DNA from: Bacteroidetes bacterium RIFCSPLOWO2_12_FULL_35_15
GTDB taxonomy: Bacteria; Bacteroidota; Bacteroidia; 2-12-FULL-35-15
Direction: 5' to 3'
Assembly: GCA_001769385.1 (NCBI GenBank)
Contig: MEPB01000100.1
Location: forward strand, 1 to 58,217
DNA: 58,217 nt
In this document: positions 35,227 through 44,426 of the stretch, piece after piece
How positions within the stretch are numbered: position 1 is the first letter of the stretch
Layout of the letters: every line of letters starts with the position of its first letter
Translations under genes and position numbers: made by a program
Notes under the pieces: generated by a model
Database searches by the model: none
Told to the model about the DNA's origin: nothing
What the model saw: only the letters and a program-made list of their open reading frames with translations

Positions 35227-37521
35227 ATGAAACCAAAACATTTTTTCTTCTGCCTGATTCTTTTTATTCAAACAGTAAAAGCTCAGGATAGTTTACGATT
35301 TCTTTCAGCAACAACAGGTGCAGGTTGTTACCGTGTGGAATATTATAATAATTTTCTTTTTGCGGGAACCGGTACTACATTGCGGGTTTATGATGCAAGC
35401 GGAAATCCTCCTTTTCAAATGCTTTATGAATACAGGTTCAGATCGATCATACTCGATCTAAAAATAAAAAATAATTTTCTTTATGTTGCCGCAAATCATG
35501 ATGGCATTTCCAAATGGGATATCACCTCCCCTTCCACCCCAACGAAATTATACAACTATGTTCCGGATAGCCTGAACGAAGCTGCTTATCATATTTCTTT
35601 TTATGGCGACACTATTTTTGTAGCCTACTTTAAAAAAGTAGGCGTGTTTTACGATAACGGAAATTCTTTTCAAAAACTAAGTACTTTCGGTCACATCACC
35701 GGAAACGGATATATTGCCGGAGGAGATTTAAAAAACAATGTTTATGCATATACGGTAGGAAGGAACGGCTATACAGGAGCTGCTCCCGATGGAGTGTATT
35801 TTCGGAATGCACAAACTTTTGCTCCTGTTTCTTTTTACCAACAAACTTTTGCTGCACCGGAAGGAGTTATTTTCGGAAAGAATACTTCTCTGATTCATGT
35901 GTTGGGAGGCACACAAAATACCTATAATCCTTTTGATGCAAGAGGACTTTTTTATTCCCTGGATATATCAAACATCAACTCTCCGCAGGTTGCTTTTTCC
36001 GATACAATTACGGATGTTGTGATGGGGCTTGCAGTTGCTTCTCCACAAAACGCGGTAAATATTAACGACACTATCTATGTTGCAACCAATGCTGCACTGG
36101 AAACCGGGTGGACAATACTTTCACCAGCCTATGGACAGGTATATGCGTATGACGCAACAACTATTTCCAATGTAAATTTGCTTACGAATATTTATGCGGG
36201 TCTCTGGCATTTTGATGCGGAGGTCCATAACCAAAACATGTATGTTGCTTCAGAATGGTATGGTATTAAAACGCTTAATATTTCAAATATTTATAATGAA
36301 GTAGATCTAGGGAACACACTCACAGGAGGATGGGCAATGAAGGGTGATAAATTCGGAAATACGATGGTTCTGGCGAATGAAGGTTATGGAATAAAAAAAT
36401 TTGATATTACTAATCCATTTCAGCCCATACTAACAGGAACTGCCACTTTTGTTTCAGATACTATTGGGTTCTGCCAAAATGTAAAATTCTCAGGCAATGG
36501 TAATTATATTTATGGTTTATTCCAGACAGTTTACCAATTCAGGATTTATGATAAAAATACACTCTCTCTGGTCGGAAAAATCCCGAACATAGGCGGAGTA
36601 AGCTATGGGAACACCGATATGCAGGTATGGGGAAACAAGATTTTTTTTAATGGAAATACAGGCGGAAATGATTCTATCCAAGTAATGGATGTTACAAATC
36701 CTGCCTCACCATTCCTTGTTTCAAAACTCCCCCTGAAAGAAAATGATATGAAGATAAGTGACAATGGAAAACTTTTCATCTGCAATAATGAAGGAATATT
36801 TGTTTATGATGTTACAACCGGAACTCCTTCCCTTCTTGCCAGCCACTTATTTTCAGGAATACAAGATGGAAAGAAAATAGCTGTTATCAACGACACTATT
36901 TTCGCTTATGTGACCTGGAAAGGACTCGTGCGTTATATTTACAACAGTACTCTTAACACCATTACAGAAAGTACAACTGTTTCACTTGGCTCATTGGGAA
37001 CACCCCAAGCAATGGCTGTTGACCAATTTGGATTGTATATTGGATATACAAAATTCGGATTGTATGCATATAATAAACAAACAATGACTCAAAAAAGCTG
37101 GTATCGGACAGGCTTGGACTTAAAAGGATATACTGACATTTGGCCACTGACCGATCTGTATTGTAAAGACAACTTAATTTTTCTGAACGAATATTTCGGG
37201 CAAACTTCCATACTCACTATGGATAATAGTGTTGTAACGACTATTGAAAATTCTACTTCTTCCGATTCATCACCCGAACTAATCATTTATCCAAATCCCT
37301 CAAACGGAAATTTTGTTTTACAACAACTTAAAACTGTGGATAAAAAATCCCTGCAAAATGGCAACATTGAAATTTATGATGTATATGGACAGAAAGTTTT
37401 TCAATCACAAATTAATAGTACGAAATATGAAATTCATTTAGATCTGCCAGGTGGCATCTATTTTTACAAATTCAAAGACAAAGAAAAAATTAAGGGAACA
37501 GGTAAAATCATTCTCCAATAA
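35227..37521 (+). CDS. Secreted LVIVD/beta-propeller-like protein with T9SS type A tail
   Basis: 764 residues. Signal peptide 1-19 (ends TVKAQ). Residues ~25-670 hold repeated strands such as LRVYDASGNPPF, ISKWDITSPSTPTKL, IKTLNISNIYNEVDL, IKKFDITNPFQPIL, IQVMDVTNPASPFLV: the LVIVD-type propeller motif (x-V/I-x-D-V/I-T-x-P-x-x-P). T9SS type A domain from ~685 (LIIYPNPSNGNFVLQ...IYDVYGQKVF...GGIYFYKFKDKEKIKGTGKIILQ). No catalytic motif. It follows the giant protein on the same strand after 158 bp and a possible weak hairpin, so it may belong to the same surface programme. Confidence 0.8.
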   Translation: MKPKHFFFCLILFIQTVKAQDSLRFLSATTGAGCYRVEYYNNFLFAGTGTTLRVYDASGNPPFQMLYEYRFRSIILDLKIKNNFLYVAANHDGISKWDITSPSTPTKLYNYVPDSLNEAAYHISFYGDTIFVAYFKKVGVFYDNGNSFQKLSTFGHITGNGYIAGGDLKNNVYAYTVGRNGYTGAAPDGVYFRNAQTFAPVSFYQQTFAAPEGVIFGKNTSLIHVLGGTQNTYNPFDARGLFYSLDISNINSPQVAFSDTITDVVMGLAVASPQNAVNINDTIYVATNAALETGWTILSPAYGQVYAYDATTISNVNLLTNIYAGLWHFDAEVHNQNMYVASEWYGIKTLNISNIYNEVDLGNTLTGGWAMKGDKFGNTMVLANEGYGIKKFDITNPFQPILTGTATFVSDTIGFCQNVKFSGNGNYIYGLFQTVYQFRIYDKNTLSLVGKIPNIGGVSYGNTDMQVWGNKIFFNGNTGGNDSIQVMDVTNPASPFLVSKLPLKENDMKISDNGKLFICNNEGIFVYDVTTGTPSLLASHLFSGIQDGKKIAVINDTIFAYVTWKGLVRYIYNSTLNTITESTTVSLGSLGTPQAMAVDQFGLYIGYTKFGLYAYNKQTMTQKSWYRTGLDLKGYTDIWPLTDLYCKDNLIFLNEYFGQTSILTMDNSVVTTIENSTSSDSSPELIIYPNPSNGNFVLQQLKTVDKKSLQNGNIEIYDVYGQKVFQSQINSTKYEIHLDLPGGIYFYKFKDKEKIKGTGKIILQ

Positions 37522-38054
37522 AGAGAGAATATATACCAATTTTTAGAATGTATATTTAGGGTTCACTCAATCATTACGAAAAAGAATAATATAGGCTCTT
37601 TCAAGAAATTTCGTATGTGTTTAATGCAAACATAAACACAAAACAATCTTTTTCTTTGCACTCTTTTTCTTTTTCCTTAATGAAAAAGAAACAAAAAATC
37701 AAGAGCAAACGATTGCTCCACTCCTCTCCCAATTTTTTTGAATGTCTATGAGAGCAGCTAAAGCTCTCACCAAGACCTTCAAGAAAAATTGAGTTCACCG
37801 CGAAACGACATCGCGTTTGCTCATAGCTCGCACACATCAAACTAACAAACTTTTTTTATAAAATTAAACATTATTGATTCCAAATATTTGGAACCTGGAG
37901 AGAGGATGATTGGACTCCTATTTTATATTTCAATTGGAATTGGTCCTAAACCTGAGTAAAAATGTGTTAATAATTTACCAAGGTTATTCTCGAAAACACA
38001 AACTAAGATTCTATTTCTCATCGACATACACCACCAACTTCATCAATAAAACTC
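37522..38054. repeat. Gene-free convergent gap with degenerate dispersed repeat
   Basis: 533 bp. The middle (about 37640-37850) resembles a decayed dispersed unit: TTTTTCTTTTTCCTTAATGA followed by AAAAAGAAACAAAAAATCAAG, then GAGCAAACGATTGCTCCACTC, GAGAGCAGCTAAAGCTCTC (a palindrome) and GCGAAACGACATCGCGTTTGC. A minus-strand open frame of 79 codons over it (37601-37840) has no protein-like pattern. The rest is AT-rich. Two convergent genes end here, but I see no strong T-run hairpin. Confidence 0.55.
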
Positions 38055-41000
38055 TTATTGTCTGGTGATGGTATATGTTTCTGTTTTACTTCCGGCACTA
38101 TTAGTTGCAATGATAACAATAGTATTAATACCCATATTTAAATTTGCAGGAATGCTTAAATTTTTTGTTTTATTATTAAATGAAAATCCTGTAAAAGCGG
38201 CACCATTAATTTTTACACTTATTCCTGCAGCAGTTAATACATTTTCAAGTTTTAAAGTTATTGTATAAAGGCTATTTGTTGTTGTTTCGGAACGTGTGCC
38301 TGGAGAAATTAATTTTATCACAGGTGAAACTCTTCCTGTTGAAGCAGCAGAATCTGATCCTGCAGAAACATTGTCGGAATTAGTTACAAAAGGCTTTACA
38401 TCTATTTGATCATTCGAAATCACAGTTCCGGTATTTGTTATAGCAGTTCGAGTAATCGATACCGTTTTACTATCTGTTCCGGCTGAATTTGTTGCTGAAA
38501 CCACAATAGAATTATTGCCTAGAATTAAAGAAACTTTGAACGTCAATTTATTTGTACCAACCTGATAGGAAAAATTGGTCAGCGGTACTCCATTTAATTT
38601 TACCAAAATATTACTTGCGCTTTGCACATTTAATACCTTGGCAGTTACAGAGTAAAGTAAAGCATTGGAAGTTGAATTTGCTGTTGAAGGGGCAATAAAA
38701 CTAACTACTGGCGCAATTTCTTGAGGAGTAATAACAGGTCTGGAATAATTTATCAACTGGGTTTCCGAAACACTCCCACTTGCGTTTGATGCTGAAATTA
38801 CAAATGTATTTGCACCTAAAAACAATGCTTGGGTTATGGCAAGTTCTTTTGTTGAAGTATTATAAGTAAAATTTACCTGAACAGTTCCATTCACTTTTAG
38901 TGTAATATCATTTTTAGAATTTACTCCAATTACTTTTGCTAAAAAATTAACTGGAGAATGGGTCGTAGAAAATGGATTTGCAGAAGGAGTTATGAATGTG
39001 ATCACAGGTTTTGGCAAATGAACATCGGTCTGGTATAAAATTGATTGATTTTTAGAATCATTTCCACTTTGGTTTGTTGCCGTAATCACAAATGCATTTG
39101 AACCCGGTATTAAATTAGTAGAAATACTTAACGTTTTAGTTACTGAATTATATGAAAAATTCGGTGTTGAAATTCCATTTACAATAATTGAAATATCATT
39201 TTTAGAATTTACATTTTGTACACTTGCTTTTACTGTTGCATTATTTTGATTTGTAGAAAAAGGATTTGTTGTCGGTGAAGTAATCGTTACAATTGGTTTT
39301 GGCAATGCAACAACCGGGGTATAAATAATGGTTTGGGTTTCTGAATCGGCACCACTAACATTAGTTGCTGAAATAATAATACTGTTTGCACCCTGAATCA
39401 TATCCGCATTAAATGTTAATTGTTTTGAAACTAAATTATAATTGTATTTACTGGAAGGAAGCGGTCCATTATTAATAGTTATAGCAATTTGACCGGGAGA
39501 AGTAATGTTTTGAATACTTGCCGAAATGGCCATTGTATTAACTGAACAATTATATGGATTTGTATTCGGACTGGAAATAGTAATAATGGGAATAGGAGTG
39601 CTGTAGTTTGTGATATCCTGTTTAAAAATTACAGTAATTGATTTAGAATCATTTCCACTTTGATTATTTGCGGAAATTAAAAATGTATTTGCACCTTGAA
39701 TTAAACTAGTATTTAAACTAAATGTTTTAGAAGTTGGATTGAATGTAAAATTACTATTTGAAGAGCCATTCACAGAAATCTGGATCTGATTTTTTGAAGT
39801 TACATTTTGAACGCTTCCGGTAATTGTAATTGCTCCCTGATTAGTTGAAAATGGACTCTGTCCAGGATAAGCAATAGTTACAATAGGGGACGGAATTGCA
39901 TTTACAACTGTTTCATTAAAAAACACATTGGCTGATGCGCTTATACTTCCTGAAGAATTAGTTGCTGTAACAATAACTGAATTACTTCCATTATTAAGAA
40001 GAACAGGAAATGTTACAGAATGAGTATTTGGATCAAAAGAGAAGTTCGTAACAGTTATTCCATTGTAAATAATATTTATGTCATTTTTTGAAGCCACATT
40101 TTTAACATTCGCAGCAAATGAAAAGTTTTTTTGTTGAGAAGTAGCTGAAGCACCCTGAGGATTTGTAATTACTACAATAGGTTTTTGAGGAGTTACAGGT
40201 GGTGTATAATTATTTGTTGTGGTGGTAGTTGTTGTTGTGGCTGCCGGTTTTACTTTTCTGCCAAAACTGAACTTAAGCCAAATGGATGAATAATGATACA
40301 TATCGTTAGTCCCTGTAGGCACATTTGTATTTAACCATTGTTGTCCATCCAAAACATCATTTAAAGCCCAGGTAATTTTATGTTCCAACCCCATAGAAAA
40401 CCCTTTGGTGAATTGATAACCGATACCGACACCAACTGATGGCATAAATTTCCATTGTGGATTTAGGCTTCCTTCTGATATGGTTTCATAATTTCCATCC
40501 AGAAGATCATTCAATTGTCCAATGTTAGCGGAAGAACCTGCGGTTCCGGCTGAATCAATTTTCGCATAATCATAACGTTTATTATTTGCATTCAACTGGT
40601 CTGTTTTAGCAATAGCTTTCGTTAAACCAACTCCGCCAAATATATAGGGATAGATCTTAGTTTTTTCTCTTAATTTATTTGCACCTAAAATTAGTTCCAG
40701 TGAAAATTCTGAGATGCTTGTTTTATAATTCTGATAAACATATCCTCCATTTGAATAATAGTTTAATGTGGTATCATTAGTTCCGTTAAACACATTATTT
40801 TTGGCTATACCAAACGATTTTTTTGAATCTTGTCCGTAAGCGGTTGCGCTCAAATAACGAAGGCGCCATCCCCAATCAACAGGACTGGTTTTATTTTGAC
40901 AATACATCTGTCCGAATGTTAATCCTCCGGCACCACCAAGTTTTTTCATCTTAACATCACTCTTTAACCAGGAAGCACCAAAATTCAGCCCTAATTCAAA

Positions 41001-41081
41001 TGGATGATTCGTTTGAGCTGTTGAATGTTCAATAGATAAGAGAATTAATGCAGAAACAAGAATTGTAAGTATTTTTTTCAT
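38055..41081 (-). CDS. Outer-membrane-barrel-like protein fused to seven Ig-like repeats
   Basis: 1008 residues from the ATG at 41081 (MKKILTILVSALILLS); an in-frame ATG 72 bp upstream adds a leader with no signal features. Signal peptide to ~23 (HSTAQ). Residues ~25-275 look like a small outer-membrane barrel (FELGLNFGASWLKSD, YPYIFGGVGLTKAI, KFMPSVGVGIGYQFTKGFSMGLEHKITW, YHYSSIWLKFSFGRK). A Thr-rich linker of eight Thr follows, then seven ~95-residue repeats: PKPIVTITSPTTNPF, SVQNVNSKNDISIIVNG, FSYNSVTKTLSI, GANTFVISATNxSGNDSK. There is no T9SS tail; the protein ends TETYTITRQ. Probably a barrel presenting an Ig stalk. It is last in a seven-gene minus-strand run. Confidence 0.75.
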   Translation of the reverse strand: MKKILTILVSALILLSIEHSTAQTNHPFELGLNFGASWLKSDVKMKKLGGAGGLTFGQMYCQNKTSPVDWGWRLRYLSATAYGQDSKKSFGIAKNNVFNGTNDTTLNYYSNGGYVYQNYKTSISEFSLELILGANKLREKTKIYPYIFGGVGLTKAIAKTDQLNANNKRYDYAKIDSAGTAGSSANIGQLNDLLDGNYETISEGSLNPQWKFMPSVGVGIGYQFTKGFSMGLEHKITWALNDVLDGQQWLNTNVPTGTNDMYHYSSIWLKFSFGRKVKPAATTTTTTTTNNYTPPVTPQKPIVVITNPQGASATSQQKNFSFAANVKNVASKNDINIIYNGITVTNFSFDPNTHSVTFPVLLNNGSNSVIVTATNSSGSISASANVFFNETVVNAIPSPIVTIAYPGQSPFSTNQGAITITGSVQNVTSKNQIQISVNGSSNSNFTFNPTSKTFSLNTSLIQGANTFLISANNQSGNDSKSITVIFKQDITNYSTPIPIITISSPNTNPYNCSVNTMAISASIQNITSPGQIAITINNGPLPSSKYNYNLVSKQLTFNADMIQGANSIIISATNVSGADSETQTIIYTPVVALPKPIVTITSPTTNPFSTNQNNATVKASVQNVNSKNDISIIVNGISTPNFSYNSVTKTLSISTNLIPGSNAFVITATNQSGNDSKNQSILYQTDVHLPKPVITFITPSANPFSTTHSPVNFLAKVIGVNSKNDITLKVNGTVQVNFTYNTSTKELAITQALFLGANTFVISASNASGSVSETQLINYSRPVITPQEIAPVVSFIAPSTANSTSNALLYSVTAKVLNVQSASNILVKLNGVPLTNFSYQVGTNKLTFKVSLILGNNSIVVSATNSAGTDSKTVSITRTAITNTGTVISNDQIDVKPFVTNSDNVSAGSDSAASTGRVSPVIKLISPGTRSETTTNSLYTITLKLENVLTAAGISVKINGAAFTGFSFNNKTKNLSIPANLNMGINTIVIIATNSAGSKTETYTITRQ

Positions 41082-41142
41082 TTTAAGATAATTATCAATT
41101 TGGAAATGGAATACATAAATTATGCCGTGCAATTTATTTGCT

Positions 41143-41171
41143 AAAAAAGCCAAACAAAGTCCGGCTTTTTT
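41143..41171 (-). terminator. Terminator after the PorE-like gene
   Basis: AAAAAAGCC (41143-41151) and GGCTTTTTT (41163-41171) form a perfect 9-bp stem. On the minus strand the hairpin lies 22 bp beyond the stop at 41193 and has its own U-run, so the barrel/Ig gene downstream may be expressed less or separately. Confidence 0.75.
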
Positions 41172-41192
41172 ACAAATAAATTTATTAATTTT

Positions 41193-44100
41193 TTATTTGT
41201 TTGAAATTTTAAATTCGGTTCTCCTGTTTTTTGCATGCTCCTCTTCGCTACATTCCACATTCTCATAACAGTTATTAACAAGTTTTGTTTCCCCGTAACG
41301 TTTTCCGGTTAAACGTTCTTCCCTAATGCCTTTAGAAACAAAATAGTCAATAACCGAATTATTACGCTTCTGAGAAAGCAAAAAGTTAAATCCGGCAGAT
41401 GAACGTGAATCAGTATGTGAAGAGATTATAATTTTTAATTTCTTATCATTTTTCATGCTATCAATTAATTTATCCATTGTTTTTTTAGCTTCAGGCAAAA
41501 TTTTATAATCGCCATAATTAAAATAAATAGTTCCGATAACCATTGAGTTATCAATGAGAGTTGAATTTTTTACAACTTCTGCATTATTAACAGTCGTGTT
41601 TTTTACTACTTCGATAGGAATTATTTTTGTGTTATTTGTTTTCGAACTATCGTTTTGATTTGTATTTTTTACGACTTCTGAAGTCCCATCATTTGTGTCG
41701 GATGTGATCGGGGTAATCTTGTTTTTTACAATAAGTTCTTTAAGCTGCGTATCTTCCACATATAAAGCGCCTAATTTTACCTGATCACTTGGTAAAATAG
41801 TAAATCTGAATTTTCCATTCGTACGGGTAAATTCCTTCACTACTACTCCTTTTTCATTCGTTAACAACAATTTATTATATTTTTTTAGCTCGGGATCGTT
41901 TTCATCAAGTGTAAAAGAAAAGGTTTGGTCAGCGTGTAAATTTGCAAACAGAAATTTACCTTCCTTGTCAGTTTTTGTGGATTGTAAAATTGCATCTTTG
42001 TCGTTTATCAGGTTTATTATAGAGTTGATCAACGGGGATTTATTTTCAGTAATTAACTTTCCTCTCAAATCAAAACGCAATTCACTATCTTCTATCGACA
42101 TTGATTTTAAAGTATTTTTATCAGCTGCAAGAAATGCAAATTTGAAATCACCTTTATTTCCGGTAGTGGTTGCTAACATTTCTTTTCCACTTTTGTTGGT
42201 GATTGTTATTTTTGTGTTTGGTGCTAAATCAGGATCACTCTCATCTACCTTCACTAAATATTTTTGATCCGCAGGCAAATCTGTAAAATTAAATCCACCG
42301 GAAGCATCAGTGAAAACCGTTTTTATTATTTCACCTTTTTCATTCACTAAATTAACTTTTTTATTTGCTAAGGGCTTTGATGGATTTTCACCAAATAATA
42401 AATTTCCTGCTATCGAAACATCATCTCCTGCATCCATCTCAACCAGCGTATTGGAATCTGCAGAGAGTAAAGAAAAATTGAAAGCACCATTTTTACCGGA
42501 GGTAGTGGATTGCATTTCTTTACCATTTTTATTGGTGATACTAATTTTCGTGTTTGGCGCTAGTTCAGTATCACCTTCATCCACCTTAACCATAAAATTT
42601 TGGTCCGAAGGTAAATTAACAAAAACAAATGCTCCAACAGCATTGGTAGTAACAGTCTGAAGGATTTCACCTTTATCATTCACCAGGTTAACTTTGGTAT
42701 TTGCAAGTGGTTTTGACGGGTTTTCACCAAACAATAAATTACCCGCAATCGTCACATCTTCAGCTCCTCCAATCTCAGGCAATGAATTTGGATCAGCAGG
42801 TAGATTTTGGAAAACAAACTTTCCGCCTTTGTCATTTATAACTGTTACACGAATAATTTTCCCTTTTTCATCTGACAGGTAATATCTATTTTTTGCAGCA
42901 ATTGCCGGATCATTTTCATCTAACTTTACTAAATATTTTGAATCGGGATCAAGTTTGTCAAACTTAAAAAAACCTGTACTATCAGTAATAGAAACATTGA
43001 GAATACTTCCATCTTCGGCAATAAGCATTACTTTAGCATTCCTTGCCGGATCATTCAGATTTTGACTGAACAATATTTTTCCCGACACCGTAAGAAAGTT
43101 ATTAAGTGTAATAAAACTGTAAATATCATCAGCTCCTTTTCCGCTTGTTCTATCGGAAGAAAAATAACCGGCAGTATTATCATCCGAAAAAACAATTCCA
43201 AAATCGTCTGTTGAGGAGTTTAATGGAGATCCGAAATTTTTTATTGCCGAATATTTATCATCAATTTTTGTTGCTGAAAATACATCCAGTCCACCAAATC
43301 CTGAATGCCCATCTGAAGAGAAGAATAACATACCATCTTTACGGATGTATGGAAATACTTCTGATCCTGCGGTATTAACATTTGAGCCAAGATTTTGTGG
43401 TTGCGCCCAATTATCACCCTCTTTTTTACAAAAATAAATATCCATTCCTCCAAAGCCTCCGGGCATATCTGATGCAAAAAACAAATACTGGTCATCTCCT
43501 GAAAGACTTGGATGTGCAACTGAATAATCATCACTATTGTATTGAAATGGTTTTACTTTATTCCAGGATTTTTCACTTTTTGCAGAATAAAACAACTTGG
43601 CACGATTCACAAAATTTTTATCTTTTTTACTTGTTTCGTAACCAACACGCGTAAGATACATCGTATTTTGGGTAGAGTTATAACAAACCGGTCCATCGTG
43701 GTAAATTGAATTTATTTGCCAGGAAAGAGCTTTTACCTTTTTTGACAATAAAACAGCACCTGTTTGATCTGTTTTTATTTCCGAGGAATAGACATTTAAA
43801 AATGGTTGCTTGTTCCATGAATACGTATTATCATTCACCATATCTTTTGTTCTGTCAGAAACAAAAACCAATTGATTTTTATAAAATGAAGGCCCGAACT
43901 CCGAATGAATAGTATTTATTTCATCAACGAAAGTAATATCCATTTGCCGTGTTTTCGAGATCCAGATTTTTATATCATCACAGGATTGTACAGAAATTTC
44001 AACTTGTTTATCATTAGGGACAACATTGGAATATATTTTAAATTGTTCTTTCGCTTCATCAATTTTATTTATATTTTTTAAAACCATTCCGTAAAAAAAA

Positions 44101-44366
44101 TGATTTACCGGTGCAATAGTATCTTGCTTCATCAACCGTGCATAATACGTTTCGGCCTGTTGATAGTTTTTTGTTAAACGATAGGAATTGGCAATTTTTT
44201 CAAGCGCCTCAGCATTGTCATTCTTTTTTATTATTTTTTTATACAGCTGTATAGCTTTTGCATAATCATAATTATCATAGTACTTATTGGCGCGTTTTAA
44301 TTGCGCAAATGAAGACGTAACAAAAAGTGAAAATATAAATGTGAAGCAAATGAATGTTATTCTCAT
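41193..44366 (-). CDS. PorE-like OmpA-family protein (TPR, PD40, four beta-repeats, OmpA)
   Basis: 1057 residues. Signal peptide 1-21 (SSFAQ). TPR region ~22-120 (YYDNYDYAKAIQLYKKIIKKNDNAEALEKIANSYRLTKNYQQAETYYARLM). A PD40/WD40-like propeller spans ~140-410 (HPSLSGDDQYLFFASDMPGGFGGMDIYFCKKEGDNW, YIRKDGMLFFSSDGHSGFGGLDVF). Then four ~110-residue carboxypeptidase-regulatory-like repeats (about 41740-43110; IAGNLLFGENPSKPLANxKVNLVN...). The C-terminal OmpA peptidoglycan-binding domain has GTIYFNYGDYKILPEAK, SSHTDSRSS and NRRTEFKI. PorE (T9SS) has the same TPR-PD40-CRD-OmpA order but one CRD; the extra repeats are unusual. It lies 60 bp downstream of a PorP/SprF gene. Confidence 0.85.
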   Translation of the reverse strand: MRITFICFTFIFSLFVTSSFAQLKRANKYYDNYDYAKAIQLYKKIIKKNDNAEALEKIANSYRLTKNYQQAETYYARLMKQDTIAPVNHFFYGMVLKNINKIDEAKEQFKIYSNVVPNDKQVEISVQSCDDIKIWISKTRQMDITFVDEINTIHSEFGPSFYKNQLVFVSDRTKDMVNDNTYSWNKQPFLNVYSSEIKTDQTGAVLLSKKVKALSWQINSIYHDGPVCYNSTQNTMYLTRVGYETSKKDKNFVNRAKLFYSAKSEKSWNKVKPFQYNSDDYSVAHPSLSGDDQYLFFASDMPGGFGGMDIYFCKKEGDNWAQPQNLGSNVNTAGSEVFPYIRKDGMLFFSSDGHSGFGGLDVFSATKIDDKYSAIKNFGSPLNSSTDDFGIVFSDDNTAGYFSSDRTSGKGADDIYSFITLNNFLTVSGKILFSQNLNDPARNAKVMLIAEDGSILNVSITDSTGFFKFDKLDPDSKYLVKLDENDPAIAAKNRYYLSDEKGKIIRVTVINDKGGKFVFQNLPADPNSLPEIGGAEDVTIAGNLLFGENPSKPLANTKVNLVNDKGEILQTVTTNAVGAFVFVNLPSDQNFMVKVDEGDTELAPNTKISITNKNGKEMQSTTSGKNGAFNFSLLSADSNTLVEMDAGDDVSIAGNLLFGENPSKPLANKKVNLVNEKGEIIKTVFTDASGGFNFTDLPADQKYLVKVDESDPDLAPNTKITITNKSGKEMLATTTGNKGDFKFAFLAADKNTLKSMSIEDSELRFDLRGKLITENKSPLINSIINLINDKDAILQSTKTDKEGKFLFANLHADQTFSFTLDENDPELKKYNKLLLTNEKGVVVKEFTRTNGKFRFTILPSDQVKLGALYVEDTQLKELIVKNKITPITSDTNDGTSEVVKNTNQNDSSKTNNTKIIPIEVVKNTTVNNAEVVKNSTLIDNSMVIGTIYFNYGDYKILPEAKKTMDKLIDSMKNDKKLKIIISSHTDSRSSAGFNFLLSQKRNNSVIDYFVSKGIREERLTGKRYGETKLVNNCYENVECSEEEHAKNRRTEFKISNK

Positions 44367-44426
44367 AAATTATAAAACTACTAAATTCTAATTCTTAATC
44401 CTTGACTGGAATTCTTAATTTATTTC

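Noticed and set aside
37601-37840. Minus-strand open frame of 79 codons in the 37522-38054 gap
   Set aside because: It lies over a degenerate dispersed repeat with Lys/Glu and Phe runs and has no protein-like pattern or start context.
42310-42882. Plus-strand frames with repeated FAxGFDGFSPNNK over the PorE-like gene
   Set aside because: Antisense of its repeated GNLLFGENPSKPLAN segments.
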